A stretch of DNA of 64,000 bases from a bacterium (GTDB lineage: Bacteria; Bacillota_I; Bacilli_A; Mycoplasmatales; Mycoplasmoidaceae). The number at the start of each line of letters is the position of its first letter. Position 1 is the stretch's first letter. The notes beneath the pieces are model-generated. The model ran no database searches, was not told the DNA's origin, and saw nothing but the letters and a program-made list of their open reading frames with translations. Where the stretch lies: assembly GCA_017448105.1 (NCBI GenBank), contig JAFSMC010000001.1, positions 1 through 64,000 on the forward strand. Reading direction: 5' to 3'. Positions 50,276 through 61,702 of the stretch are shown piece by piece. A program made the position numbers and the translations under genes.

Positions 50276-52984
50276 CTATTTAATTTTAGCTAAGATTTTT
50301 TGACATCTAGGACAAACATCATCTTTAATTTCACTACTAGGGTAGTAGTTTCAACATCTAATACATTTAACATAGTTGCTTTTCTTACAAACTACTTCTG
50401 GATTAGTAATGTTTACATCATTAACTAAATCTACTTTTGCAACATTAAAAATTCTTTTTAATAATTCACCCTCAATTTTGTATTGATTATTAAACTTAAT
50501 AGTAACATCTGCTTCATTACTTTTATTAATTACTTTACCATTTCTTTGTTGTTCAATAGCAGCAAAAACTAAATCTTTTAATTTAAAAATTTGTTTTCAT
50601 TTCGTGTCATTAACTTCGGTAAATTTAATGTCTAACTTGCCAACTCAATTTTCAAAGAAAATGTCTTGTTTTTTAGCATCAGTATTAAAGAACTGATAAG
50701 CCTCACTAGTTGTATGAGGCATGATAGGTTGCAACAACACTAAGTGTGATTTTAAGATGTAGTAGATAACTGTTTGAATTGCTCGACGGTGAACATTATC
50801 TTTATCATCACAATATAAACAATCTTTAATAAGATTGAAATACCAACTTGATAAGTCAATAACAAAGTTATTGACAGTTTTGATAATAGCCATGAAGTTA
50901 TATTGTTTGTAATATTCATTAATAGCTTTGATGTTTTTATCTAAGATATTTAGGACATAAATATCTTCTTCCTCAAAAGCAGTGCTTTTATTTCTAGTAA
51001 AATCAAAATCGTCTAAGTTAGCTAAACAAAAACGGAATAAACTATTTCTAATTCTTCGATAAATTTCTGTAGTTTGGTTCAAGATGTTAGGAGAAATAGA
51101 GATATCGTCTGCATAATTAGAATTGGCAACTCATAATCTTAAAATTTCTCCACCATATTTTTTACAAACATCTAGTGGGTCTACTCCATTGCCTAATGAT
51201 TTAGACATTTTTTGTTTTTGTTCATCAACAGCCATTCCATGGCTGATTAGTTGTTTATATGGCGCACAATTACTAACAACTGTTCCAATAATAGCTGATG
51301 AGTTAAACCAACCACGGTATTGGTCATTTCCTTCAAGATAAAGATCAATTTGCTTGTCAAAAAGTAAGAAACTTGAACCAGAATCAAACCAAACATCCAT
51401 CGTGTCTAAACATTTAGAATATTCATTGTAATTTTTAGCTTTATATTTATCAGTTAAGAAATATTCAACTGGTTGGCTAAACCAAGCATCACAGCCTTCA
51501 TTAGTTAAGATCTTAACAATGTTATCAATTAGTTGTTCGTCTAAGATTGGCTCATTATTTTCATCATAGATGATAGCGATTGGTACACCTCAGACTCTTT
51601 GTCTTGAAATACACCATTCAGCTCTATTTTTGATCATTTCAATCATATGATTTTTAGATGACTGTGAATTGAACTTAACTTTTTCCAAAGAAGAAATGAT
51701 GTTGTTTCGAATACTTGTAATATCAATAAATCATTGTTTAGTTGCACGATAAATGACTGGTTTTTTAGTTCTTCAGTCTACCGCTGCTGTGTGAACAAAT
51801 TCACTTTGGTATAAAAGATGACCGGAAGCTTTTAGATTATCCAGAATAATTTTGTTGGCATCGTCATAAAAGACACCTCGAAGATTTTTGTCGTGGAAAT
51901 CTTCTGCAAATCTACCAAGCTTATCAATATAACATTTTACTGGGATGTTGTATTTTTTACAAGCAAAATAGTCTTCATTACCATGCCCTGGAGCATTGTG
52001 GACTAAACCAGTACCATTGTCTTTGGAAACATAGTTAGCAATAATCACAATGTTATGTTGTTTCTTATACATTGGGTGTTCATAAGTAACTTTCTCAAGT
52101 TCTTTACCTAAGAATTTAGAAACAATTTCATATTTTTTTCAGCCTAATTTTTTTGCAACATCTTCTACTAAATCACTAGCAACAACAAAAATACCTTGAG
52201 AACATTTGACCTGAGCATACTCATAATCACTATGCACAGCAATAGCAATGTTAGAAGGAATAGTTCAAGGAGTAGTAGTTCAAATAATTAATTTTGTCTT
52301 TTGTGTCAATACCTTCTTACCATCCACTACATCAAAACTAACATATATTGAAGGAGAGGTGACATCTTTATATTCAATTTCAGTCTCAGCTAGAGCTGTT
52401 TGGCTTGATCAAGATCAATAAATTGGCTTGTTATCACGATAAACCAATTTCTTTTTAAGCATTTTAGCAAACAATTGGATTTGTCTAGTTTCAAAATCCC
52501 TAGACATAGTACAATAATAATTATCTCAATCAGTAAATAATCCAAAACACTTAAATTGTTGTTTTTGGTTATCAATGTTTTTAAACGCAAAGTTGCGACA
52601 CTTTTCCCTTTTTTGAATTAAAGATAATTCATTGTATTGTTTGCCTTCTATTTTAGCAATAGCATGTTCAATTGGCAATCCATGACAATCTCAACCATAA
52701 ATGATAGGAGCATAATGACCACAAGCATTGTGGTACCGAACAATAAAATCTTTCAAGATTTTATTTAAAGCATGACCTACATGTAAGTTACCATTTGCAT
52801 ATGGTGGGCCATCATGTAAGATAAATTCTTGACCGCCTTTGTTTTGTTCAAGAACTTTCTTATACACTTTATCAGCTATTCATTTATCGTGCCAAGAAGA
52901 TTCTTTTTGTGATAAGTTGGCTTTCATTTCGAAAGCCGTCTTTGGCATGTTTAAGCTGTTTTTAATTCAATTTTTCTTTTCCAT
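50276..52984 (-). CDS. ileS: isoleucyl-tRNA synthetase
   Basis: 902 residues of the bacterial type. HIGH is [13 protein letters not shown], the editing domain has TTTPWTIPSN and APGHGNEDY (both intact), KMSKS is [11 protein letters not shown], and the C-terminal zinc finger has CIRCW and CPRC. Many Trp TGA codons break it under the standard code. The ATG lies 12 bases after a TATAAT box. Confidence 0.97.
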
Positions 52985-52996
52985 TAACAAAAAAAC

Positions 52997-53019
52997 ATTA
53001 TACAGTGAAAGATTATAAT
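52997..53019. promoter_or_regulatory. divergent -10 boxes for ileS and the LemA-like/ispH unit
   Basis: The minus strand has TATAAT at 52997-53002, 12 bases before ileS. The plus strand has TATAAT at 53014-53019 inside a second palindromic ATTATAAT (53012-53019), about 29 bases before the GTG at 53048. Confidence 0.5.
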
Positions 53020-53047
53020 AAATATTAGACCATAAAAGGAATTGATT

Positions 53048-53581
53048 GTGATCAATAATAAGAAAAGAAATTTTGCCCCTTATTTAGCTTTGTGAATATT
53101 TGGATGTTTACTTTTCTTCCCATTTTTCTTTTTTGTTGTTTGAAAAAACAAAATTAACAAAGACAATAAGCAAATTTTACTTATTCAAAATGAAATGGCC
53201 AATATTTGTGGTGTTTATCACAAAAAATATATTGCTCTTTTAGAATCTGAAGTCAAAAAAGAAAATAATGAACCTAAAAGTGTTTTTTCTACTAGCTTTG
53301 AAAAATATTGTTCATTTAAACCAAAAATAGACAACATAAATTCTTTTTTGAAATTGCATAAAACTATTTGTGATCATTTCTTATATTCACAGCAAAACAA
53401 TCTTCCTAGAAAATTAAAGATGGACATTGTCAATCTAAATGATGACTTTAATAATAAAATTTCTATTTATGTTTTATCTATCAATAGTAAAATTATCAAA
53501 AATAGTTACCAATACAAACGATGGCCAAAAAACATCTTTTACTCATATTTAACTAAAGGTAAATGAATTGTATGGTATTAA
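53048..53581 (+). CDS. membrane protein, possibly LemA-like
   Basis: 177 residues from a GTG start with AAAGGA 7 bases upstream. One strong membrane helix (residues 13-32) is followed by a helical domain. The end, NKISIYVLSINSKIIKNSYQ then YKRWPKNIFY, recalls the LemA pattern RxxYNxxVxxYNxxIxxFPxNIFA, and the single-helix topology also fits LemA. The central region is not conserved enough to be sure. The TGA codons near both ends are Trp. It overlaps ispH by 10 bases. Confidence 0.6.
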
Positions 53582-54435
53582 AAAAGGTAAAACCTTTTGG
53601 TTATTGCAAAGGTGTTAACTTTGCAATTCAAAGTCTTCATAAAATTATCAAACAATTTCCTAACAAACAAATCCATTTAATTAATTTGATTACTCACAAT
53701 AGAAAAACTAATAAAGAATTATTAAAAAACAAAAATGTTTTTTTCCATGAAGGCAAAGACAGAAAAAAGATTATTGAAAACATCTTAAAAAAGACTAAAA
53801 ACAGAAAAAAATTGCTTTTTATCTTGCCAGCTCATGGGACTGATCCACAAGTCATCAAATTCATTAAAGAAAATAAATGTCAATATTATGATTTTACATG
53901 TGGTTACATAAAATTTATGATTAATAAAATTAAGAATGCCCTTGTTGAAAACTATGAAGTTTATTTTTATGGCAAAAATAATCATCCTGAAACTCAATGT
54001 ATTAAAGACACCTTTGGTAAAAAGTTAAATGTTTTTTGACAAAAAAAAGATTTAAAGTCAAACAACCACAAAAAGTTTGTTGTTTGTCAAACAACTACTA
54101 ATTACCAAGACTTTTTACAAATAAAGAAATGATTTGTAAATGCAGTGTTTGAAGACACAATCTGTGGTTTTTGCAAACAAAAACAAAAACAAGCATGCAA
54201 TTTAAAAAACTCTAAAAATAGTATTATTGTTATTAGCGATGCTAAGTCAAACAATGGTATAGTTTTGTTCAAATTGCTAAAAACAAATAATAAATATGTT
54301 TACTTGTTGCCACCAAATTTAACTAAACCAATAAAAATTAAGAAAACCAATAAAATTTACGTTTTCACAAGTAGCTCTGTTAGCAAACAACAAGCTAATA
54401 TTGTTTTGGAGAAACAATTCAAATCATTAGCTTAA
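53572..54435 (+). CDS. ispH: 4-hydroxy-3-methylbut-2-enyl diphosphate reductase IspH
   Basis: Last enzyme of the MEP pathway: it reduces HMBPP to IPP and DMAPP with a 4Fe-4S cluster. The 287-residue protein keeps all three cluster Cys: Cys12 (FGYCKGV, the same number as in E. coli when the ATG at 53572 is used), the Cys of DFTCGY, and that of EDTICGFCKQK. NHPETQ contains the catalytic Glu, and QTT the substrate-binding Thr. An extra CxxC-like Cys follows TIC. An in-frame ATG at 53563 is the alternative start. It partners IspG at 19721. Confidence 0.92.
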
Positions 54436-55463
54436 AAAATATGTAACTTAGCAATAAATCAAGGATGAACAATCTGACCATCTTTAGTAATTAGCAAATT
54501 ACTATTTTTAAAACTATCTTTTTGCAACATTTCTAAAAAAATATCAATTGAATAGTTGGAAATACTTTTACTTGCAGTAACAGGAAAGCAATTAGTAAGA
54601 TCACACACTGCAGAGAATAAAATATTGCGATATCTTTTTAATTGGTAAGGTTTACTATAACGACGAATAAAAGTTGCACACAAACCATTTTCACTACTTA
54701 AATCAATTAACATTATTCGTTTATTGAAAATTTTAATTAATTCATTTGTAAATATTTTTCAAGTAATCCTTTCAGGATTTTGACACATATTAACAATGCA
54801 ATCAACTGATTGCAAATCATCATAAAATGTTTCAGGTGTAATGTAATAAATTGATAATTGATTATTGTTTTGGCTAGGAGCAAATTGTTTCTTTAAATGT
54901 TCAAGTTCTAGACCACCATTAAGAACAAATAATTTAACATTGTAGTTTTGCTTCAATAATTTTTTTGTCAAGTCTTGGCAAGCAAACGTGTTATGGATTA
55001 AAGCGATATTTTTAATAGGTTTTTTACTTGATTTTATTAAATCAAAAACATAAGTGTTTTTAAGTTTTTCAAGATCATTAAACAATGCAAATTGTTTTTT
55101 ATCGTTGGTTAGTAATCATTGAAGACTTAAAGTATTTTGACGTACAAAGCATTCAACCATTTTAAGATTGTTTAGCATATTATCTAGACTAATAACAATC
55201 TTATTTGCGAATGTTTTTGTACTTAAGCCTTGGATGTTACTAGTAAGTAAAATGATTTCACTGTGGTTAACAACTTCTTGCGCTGAAGCAACAATTATAG
55301 CTCCAGCTGCAATATATTCTTGATCTGTAATATTAATATGTTTACCATAAGTGACATGACAAAAAACTTGATAGCCTGCTGAAGTAAGTTTTTTTACTTC
55401 TTCTGGCAAAAAGAAAACTTTTTTGTCATTTTTGGAACGAATAAGACCAATTATTTTCCCCAT
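54432..55463 (-). CDS. degenerate alanine dehydrogenase / transhydrogenase family protein
   Basis: 343 residues in the AlaDH_PNT layout. The N-terminal half has LPEEVKKLTSAGYQV and ITDQEYIAAGAIIVASAQEVV, close to the AlaDH start. The C-terminal half has IDLSSENGL and NCFPVTASKSISNY, matching the end of the fold. Where AlaDH has the NAD-binding GGGVVG, this protein has ALIHNTFACQDL, so nucleotide binding is doubtful. The early Arg/Lys substrate residues are also changed. It may be an inactive paralogue with another role. It shares four stop-codon bases with ispH. Confidence 0.65.
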
Positions 55464-55485
55464 AATTGAAAAATCTGTTTTTTTA

Positions 55486-55506
55486 ATTATATATTTTGTA
55501 TATAAT
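55486..55506. promoter_or_regulatory. divergent -10 boxes for the AlaDH-like gene and rpsP
   Basis: The minus strand has TATAAT at 55486-55491, 22 bases before the ATG at 55463. The plus strand has TATAAT at 55501-55506, 28 bases before rpsP. Confidence 0.5.
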
Positions 55507-55534
55507 AGACTAACAAATTAGTTTAACAGATTCA

Positions 55535-56002
55535 ATGGTTAAGATTAGATTTACACGAATAGGGAGAAAGAATTATCCTTGTTATAGGATAGTTTTAGTT
55601 GATTCACGTAAAAAACATGATGGAGCAGCCTTAGAACAATTAGGTACATACAATCCTTTTTCAAAAAAGTTTACCTTAAACAAAGAAAAAACTTTAACCG
55701 CTTTAAAACAAGGTGCACAACCATCTGAAACTATTTTAAATTTCTTAAAAAAAGAAAAAATATGACAAGAATTTACTTCATCAAAACAAAATCAAAAAAA
55801 GAAAAAACACCGTCGTAGCAAAAAAACATTAGCAAAAAAGTTTGCTATGAAAAAAACAAAAAAAGAAAAAGCAACCTTAAATAAAACTAAACAAGTTACT
55901 ATGTCTCAACCAGTAAAACCTGCATCCGAAACCGCTAACCCTGCTATTGCTAAAGAAACAAAAATTCAAGAGCCAACTAAACCAAGTGAAAACAAAGCTT
56001 AA
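55535..56002 (+). CDS. rpsP: 30S ribosomal protein S16 with long C-terminal extension
   Basis: 155 residues, nearly double the usual 80-90. The core is VKIRFTRIGRKNYPCYRIV and LEQLGTYNPFS. After residue 80 comes a highly basic then Pro/Ala/Thr/Glu-rich tail (KKKKHRRSKKTLAKKF). A TGA at the core end is Trp, so the tail belongs to the same frame. It heads rpsP-rplS-trmD-mtaB. Confidence 0.94.
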
Positions 56003-56020
56003 TTATTGTGGGATTTGATT

Positions 56021-56374
56021 ATGAAGATTAAATGTTCAGAGATTATTAAGAAAATTCAAAAAGGGCAAATGCGTAACGACTTGTCTAAATTTAATGTTGG
56101 TGATACTATAGAAGTAAGTGAAAAGATTACCGAAGGCAAAAAGACAAGAATTCAAAAATATATTGGCGTTGTAATCAAAATTAAAGGATTGATGAATGCA
56201 ACATCATTTATTGTCAGAAAAGAATCATATGGAACTTTTGTTGAAAAAACATTTAGACTTCATTCTCCACAAATTGTTAAAATTGATGTTATTAAAAAAG
56301 GTCGTGTTCGTCGTGCTTATTTAACTTACTTACGCAATCGTGTAGGTAAAGCAACTAAAATTGCTAAAGCTTAA
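56021..56374 (+). CDS. rplS: 50S ribosomal protein L19
   Basis: 117 residues from the ATG at 56021; a TTG at 56006 would add five. FNVGDTIEVSEKITEG, VRKESYGTFVEKTFRLHSP and RRAYLTYLRNRVGKA identify L19. In many bacteria the order is rpsP-rimM-trmD-rplS; here rplS precedes trmD and rimM is absent. Confidence 0.95.
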   Translation: MKIKCSEIIKKIQKGQMRNDLSKFNVGDTIEVSEKITEGKKTRIQKYIGVVIKIKGLMNATSFIVRKESYGTFVEKTFRLHSPQIVKIDVIKKGRVRRAYLTYLRNRVGKATKIAKA

Positions 56375-56399
56375 ATAATATTTTAAGTAAAATAATAAT

Positions 56400-57089
56400 A
56401 TGAAAAAAATAACAATTCTAACATTGTTTAAAGATGTTGTTGCTAATGCAACAAATTTTTCTATTTTAAAAAAAGCCAAAGCTAACAAAAAAGTCAAAAT
56501 CAATGTAGTTGATTTTCGTTTATTTTCTAAAAATAAACATAAAAAAGTAGATGACACACCTTATGGTGGCGGTGCTGGAATGGTTTTAAGTTTACAACCT
56601 ATTGTTGATGCTATTAAGGCTTATACTACAAAAAATAGCCATGTTGTTTTATTAAGTCCTCAAGGTAAGAAATTCAATCAGACAACAGCTAAACAATATG
56701 CTAAAAGCAAGAAAGATCTTGTTTTAATTTGTGGTCATTATGAAGGTTTTGACCAAAGAATTATCAACTATGTTGATGAAGTTATTTCTATCGGTGATTA
56801 TGTCTTAACTGGTGGTGAACTACCTGCAGCAATCATTACTGATGCAGTAGTTAGACTACTAAATGGTGTAATTACTAAACAAAGTTTAAATGATGAAAGT
56901 TTTGAAAATAACTTACTAGATTATGACAACTACACCAAACCATTAAACTTCCAAAACTATTCTGTCCCTAAAATTCTTTTAAGTGGCAACCACAAGCTCA
57001 TTAAAGAGTTTCGACAAAAAAATAAAATAACTAAAACTAAAAAACAACGTCCTGATTTATTTAGCAAATATGCCAAAACAAAAAAATAA
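56400..57089 (+). CDS. trmD: tRNA (guanine37-N1) methyltransferase TrmD
   Basis: 229 residues of SPOUT fold. DDTPYGGGAGMVL, LICGHYEGFDQRI and SIGDYVLTGGELPA are the trefoil-knot SAM site and G37 recognition motifs. m1G37 prevents +1 frameshifting, notably in tRNA-Pro(UGG), which is in this window. It overlaps mtaB by 20 bases. Confidence 0.96.
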   Translation: MKKITILTLFKDVVANATNFSILKKAKANKKVKINVVDFRLFSKNKHKKVDDTPYGGGAGMVLSLQPIVDAIKAYTTKNSHVVLLSPQGKKFNQTTAKQYAKSKKDLVLICGHYEGFDQRIINYVDEVISIGDYVLTGGELPAAIITDAVVRLLNGVITKQSLNDESFENNLLDYDNYTKPLNFQNYSVPKILLSGNHKLIKEFRQKNKITKTKKQRPDLFSKYAKTKK

Positions 57090-58359
57090 ATTTTTTTTAA
57101 TTAACATTGGTTGCAAAGTTAATCTTTATGAATTGTCTTGTATTAGAAATGATCTTGTGACTCACAATTATGTAGCAGCGAGTAGTATTAATCAAGCAAA
57201 CATCATTGTTATTAATACATGCTCAGTAACTGCTAACGCTGCTGCTAAGTCTAGAAATATCATTAGCCGATCTGTTAATAGCAAATTAAAACCGATTGTG
57301 ATTGTTATGGGTTGCTATGCACAAGAAGTCAGAAAAATACCAAATAACCAAAATCTACCAATTGTTTTGGGGAACCAAAACAAATCCAAAATAATAACTC
57401 TGTTAAAAAAATATCTTGCTCATAAAAAAACTATTAATTTAGTTAAAGACATTGCACAATGTAAAAAGTATGAAAATATGTCTTTACCTAAATTTACTAA
57501 ACACACAAGGGCTTTTTTAAAAATCCAAGACGGTTGTAATTTAATGTGTTCATATTGCTTAATCCCTTATATAAGAGGACCACAAAGAAGTAAAGACCAT
57601 AAGTTAGTATTAGAAGAGCTAAAACAAATTGTAAGGGATAATTTCAAAGAGATCATTCTAACTGGCATAAATATAGGTAGTTATACTGATGGTTCTTACA
57701 CATTTTATGAATTGCTAAAGGATATTAGCAAAATGCCAGGTGACTGAAGAGTAAGAATTTCCTCTATAGAACCACAATATCTTGATGAAAAAATTATTAA
57801 ACTATTTTCTAAACATCCCCAACGTTTTTGTCATCATTTCCATTTGTCACTACAATCTGCTAACAATAAAGTCTTACATGATATGAGACGACGTTACACA
57901 ATAGAACAAATCATAAAACTAGTAAAAATGATTAGGACATATCTTCCATTTGCTGCTATTACCACTGACTATATTGTGGGTTTTCCTACTGAAAACCAAC
58001 AAACATTTAATAATTCATTAAAAAATCTAGAAAAGATTAAATTTTCTTGAATTCATATTTTTCCTTATTCACGTCGAAAAAGAACAATTGCTGATACTTT
58101 ATATAAAAAGGATATCCAACCAAAGATAATAAAAGAATGAACTAATACTTTATCCAAGTTAAATTCAAAATGTCATGAAGAATTTAAACGGAGTTTAATA
58201 GGCCAACCAGTTAAAATAGTAGTTCAAAAAAGCAAAAATGGCTTTTGTTATGGTTATTCTGGTGAATATATCTATCTAAAAATTAGGCACAAAAAGGCTA
58301 AAAGAAATGACTTTATTAGCACCAAATATACACAAACTATTTTGAACAATGCTAAATAA
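57070..58359 (+). CDS. mtaB: tRNA t6A37 methylthiotransferase MtaB
   Basis: Radical SAM enzyme that turns t6A37 into ms2t6A37, mainly in tRNA-Lys. The 429 residues have an MTTase domain with INIGCKVNLYE (the MtaB form of the first Cys), NTCSVTANAAAKSR and VMGCYAQ, then the radical SAM CxxxCxxC in GCNLMCSYC, and a C-terminal TRAM-like part. Two 4Fe-4S clusters are expected. Three TGA codons are Trp. MiaB has a different N-terminal motif, so MtaB is the better call. Confidence 0.9.
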
Positions 58360-58404
58360 TTTGTTTATTATTGTCTCTAATCAATATATATAATTAAAGA
58401 AATC

Positions 58405-58767
58405 ATGTTGAATAAAGTAATTATTGAAGGTGACCACGTAAGATCGATGTGAGGTTCTAAAAAAGAACTTGGTAGTTTTTTTGTCACTATTAAACAAGAA
58501 AAACGTTTTAATAAGTTTGTTAATTTAAATTATTTTTCACTATATTCAACTCCACCATTAGCAACTAAGTTGGCTGATATTTGTTCAAAACACCCTAACT
58601 GTCATCTTGTTGTTGAAGGCAAGTTAAAAACTTATAAATCAAAAAAAGACAATCTTTATCACACTACGATAATGATTGAAAAAATTTTAAATTGAACTGT
58701 AAACGCAACTACGACCATAACCACGAATAAAGGGCAAACACAAAACAATATCACAACAAATAACTAA
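58405..58767 (+). CDS. SSB-like OB-fold protein
   Basis: 120 residues. NKVIIEGDHVRSMWGSK, FFVTIKQEKRF and CHLVVEGKLKTYKSK follow the single-stranded DNA-binding protein pattern. The tail is Thr/Asn-rich and lacks the acidic SSB C-terminal tip. It is probably a secondary SSB or a primosome-type OB protein. A related small protein also neighbours thrS in M. genitalium (MG376, from memory). Confidence 0.7.
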
Positions 58768-58791
58768 AATAAAAGAAAAAAGGAAATAACA

Positions 58792-60498
58792 ATGAACCAA
58801 AATTTACAAACAGCATATGCTCTAGCATATATTTTAGAAAAAAAATATAATGCCATGATTGCCAACATTAAACAAAGTAATGATAACTTTTATGTTGATT
58901 TTCAATGTAAAAGAAAATTTAATACTAATGATTTATTGTCATTGGAAAAAGAAATTAAACGTTTAAGCAAAAGTAATCCAAAAATTGTTTTTTGCTTAAA
59001 AGATAAAAAAGGATTAGCAAAAGTAAAAAACAAATATCTTAAATATTGAGCAAATAATACATCAAAAACAAAAATTAATTGTTTAAAGATTGATAATTCA
59101 CTTTTTATTTTTGTTGGTAACAAGATTATTTCATTCAAACACATTAATTTTTTAACATTAACTAATGTATCAGGTGCTTATTGACTTGACAGTGCTAAAA
59201 ATGAGCAACTGCAAAGAATTAGTGGTTATGCTTTCCAAAACAAGAATGAATTTAATGCACACCAAAAATTACTAAAAGAAATAGCTGAACGTGACCACAG
59301 AAAAATAGGCCAAGAATTAGAATTATTTACTTTTTCTAATTTAGCTGGTCAAGGTTTGCCTATGTGGCTTCCTAATGGTGTAACCATTAAAAATGAGGTT
59401 GAAAACTACATCCATGATGTTCTCATCCAACAAGATTACAACTTCACTCAAACTCCAGTATTAGGATCAGTTGATTTATATAAAACTTCCGGACATTGAT
59501 TCCATTACAGAAAGAACATGTTCCCAAGTTTTAAAATCGAAAATGAAGAACTTGTTTTACGTCCTATGACTTGTCCTCACCATATGTTAATTTACAAATC
59601 TAAACCAAGAACTTACCATGATCTGCCATTTAGATTAGCAGAACATGCTATCTTACACCGTTATGAAGCTTCTGGAGCCTTACTTGGTCTAGAACGAGTT
59701 AGAGGTATGCAACTAGTTGACACTCACGTAATTATTACTAATGACCAAATCTTAAATGAAGTATTACACTGCTTCAACACTATTTCTATTTGTTTAAAAA
59801 CTTTTGGAATTAAAATTCATAGTATTGATTTATCATTACATGATCCTAAAGACAAAGAAAAATTCTTTGACAATGAAAAATTGTGAAAAGCAGCCGAATC
59901 TGAACTTGAAAAATGCTGTAAGAAACTAAACTTCAAATATAGGAAGATGGTTGGTGAAGCAGCATTCTATGGACCAAAAATTGACTTCCAAATTAAAACT
60001 GCTTTAGGACACATTATTACCATTTCAACTATCCAACTAGACTTTTTGTTACCGGCAAGATTTGAATTGGTTTATCGCGATGCTAATAATAAAGTTAAAA
60101 CTCCAATCTTAATTCATGGTGGTATTATTGGCACTTTTGAGCGTTTCATGTCAATTCTTCTTGAACAAACTAAAGGTGTCTTACCTTTGTGATTAGCACC
60201 AATCCAAGTTATTTTAATCCCCGTAGATGAAAAGAAACACTTAAAACACTGTAAGAAAATTGCTAATGATCTTAAGAAACAATGAATTAGAGTTAAAATA
60301 GATGACTCTGATGAGCGTCTTGGTAAAAAAATCAGAAATGCTCAAATTAAAAAAATCCCATACCAAATTGTGGTTGGTGATGCTGAAATTAAATCTAACT
60401 CTATTTCTTACCGTGAATATGGTAAACAAGTTGTTAATAAATTAGCTTTTAAAGCATTTATTAACAAACTTGTAAAGCAAATAGATGAAAAAAAGTAG
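58792..60498 (+). CDS. thrS: threonyl-tRNA synthetase with degenerate editing site
   Basis: Class II synthetase of 568 residues (E. coli: 642). The catalytic core is intact: MTCPHHM carries the zinc Cys and a His, then [26 protein letters not shown], and the anticodon domain ends the protein. The N-terminal TGS domain is missing. In the editing domain HxxxH reads QTAYA (Gln6, Ala10), and the CxxxH region reads ISFKH, with the Cys lost. It should charge tRNA-Thr but not clear Ser-tRNA-Thr. Several Trp TGA codons. A Shine-Dalgarno (AAAGGAAA) precedes the ATG. Confidence 0.93.
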
Positions 60499-61393
60499 TA
60501 GGAAAAGTTTTGCCAAAACTAAATTAGTCATCTTTGATATTAATTTTGATGATCAAATGTTTTCTACTGCTGCTAAAGAAAATGATCATTTTAAAAAAAC
60601 TATCCAAGTGATAATTAATGCAAGTCTTTACCAAAATCTTGTAATCTTAACAGATAACTTCTTACATGATGTAATCAAATTCTGCAATCGCATTAAAATA
60701 AAACAAGGTTGAATTATTGCTTGTAATAAAACTGTCATTTATGACTTAAGAACTAAAACTTATCTTGCTGTTTCTTATCTTAATGATAGTACTATAAATT
60801 TAGTTATTCACTTAGCATCTTTGTATACTACTAACTTGTTTTTTTATACCAACAAACAAAAAATATTTTATCTAAACAACTTAGTTATTAATGAAGAAAA
60901 AATAAACAAGTGCAGCAAAACATCTATTGTCAAAAGTATTACAGCTTTAGAAAAAAAAATTAAAAATAAAAAAGTTTTTAATGCTTTCTTGACTTTTGCT
61001 GATGGCTTTAAAATTTCTGAGTTTTTTTTAAAAATTAAAGGTTACTTTAATGAATGTAATCAAGATTATTCACATATAGTTAATAAAAAATCTTCGGTTG
61101 AAATTGTTGATAAAAAAACAATTGTTTTTAGAAACCAAATTACTGCTGATGATGCAATATGGATAGTTGCTAATAGGACTAATGTTTTTGCTAAAAGTAA
61201 TATTCTTTACTACCCAATCAACCATTTTAATATGTCAATGTATTTACAATGTCGTCATCATGTACTAGACAAAAGTTTATGAATCTCACCATCATCAGAA
61301 AAGAAACATATTTTTTGTATTGACAAACCTAATACCAGTCTAACTGATGATTTTGGTATGACTACAAATAGTTTTTGAAAGAATGAAAAATAG
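60485..61393 (+). CDS. HAD-superfamily (Cof-like) protein without catalytic Asp pair
   Basis: 302 residues. KLVIFDINFDD occupies the place of HAD motif I (DxDGT), but the second Asp is Asn and GT is lost. LVILTDNFLHDVIKF fits the motif II strand (Thr at its expected place), and IIACNKTVIYD matches the Cof-type IxxNGAxI strand. The cap and the rest are divergent. It starts 14 bases inside the end of thrS. It is likely an inactive or repurposed HAD protein. The call rests on pattern only. Confidence 0.5.
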
Positions 61394-61399
61394 TATAAT
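61394..61399 (+). promoter_or_regulatory. -10 box of rpmE
   Basis: TATAAT begins at the base after the stop of the HAD-like gene (TAG 61391-61393) and ends 9 bases before the rpmE ATG. A leaderless mRNA is likely. Confidence 0.6.
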
Positions 61400-61408
61400 A
61401 CTTCACAT

Positions 61409-61702
61409 ATGAAAAAAGATATTCATCCTAAATCTAAACTAACCACTTTTAAATGTGCAACATGTGGAGCATCATACCAAATTATGTCAACCTGCAAAAG
61501 TGATGTTATCTCTATCGATGTTTGCTCAAATTGCCATCCAATTTTTGTTGGTAAAGTAACTGATAACACTGTTAAAGGCCGTGCCGAAAAACTTGCTAAA
61601 AAGTTTGCTGTTCAAGCTAAACCAACAACAGTTAAATCAACTAAAAAACGTCAAAAAAGTAACAAATCTAAAACTATTTCTTTAGATAAGTTGTCTGCTT
61701 AG
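61409..61702 (+). CDS. rpmE: 50S ribosomal protein L31 (zinc type)
   Basis: 97 residues. MKKDIHPKS at the start and the four Cys at residues 16, 19, 39 and 42 are the zinc-binding L31 form. A Lys/Ser/Thr-rich tail of about 25 residues extends beyond normal L31. Confidence 0.92.
   Translation: MKKDIHPKSKLTTFKCATCGASYQIMSTCKSDVISIDVCSNCHPIFVGKVTDNTVKGRAEKLAKKFAVQAKPTTVKSTKKRQKSNKSKTISLDKLSA

Noticed and set aside
57070-58359. MiaB instead of MtaB
   Set aside because: The INIGCKVNLYE start is the MtaB-type first-Cys motif; MiaB proteins have a different sequence there and require i6A made by MiaA, which is not in the window.
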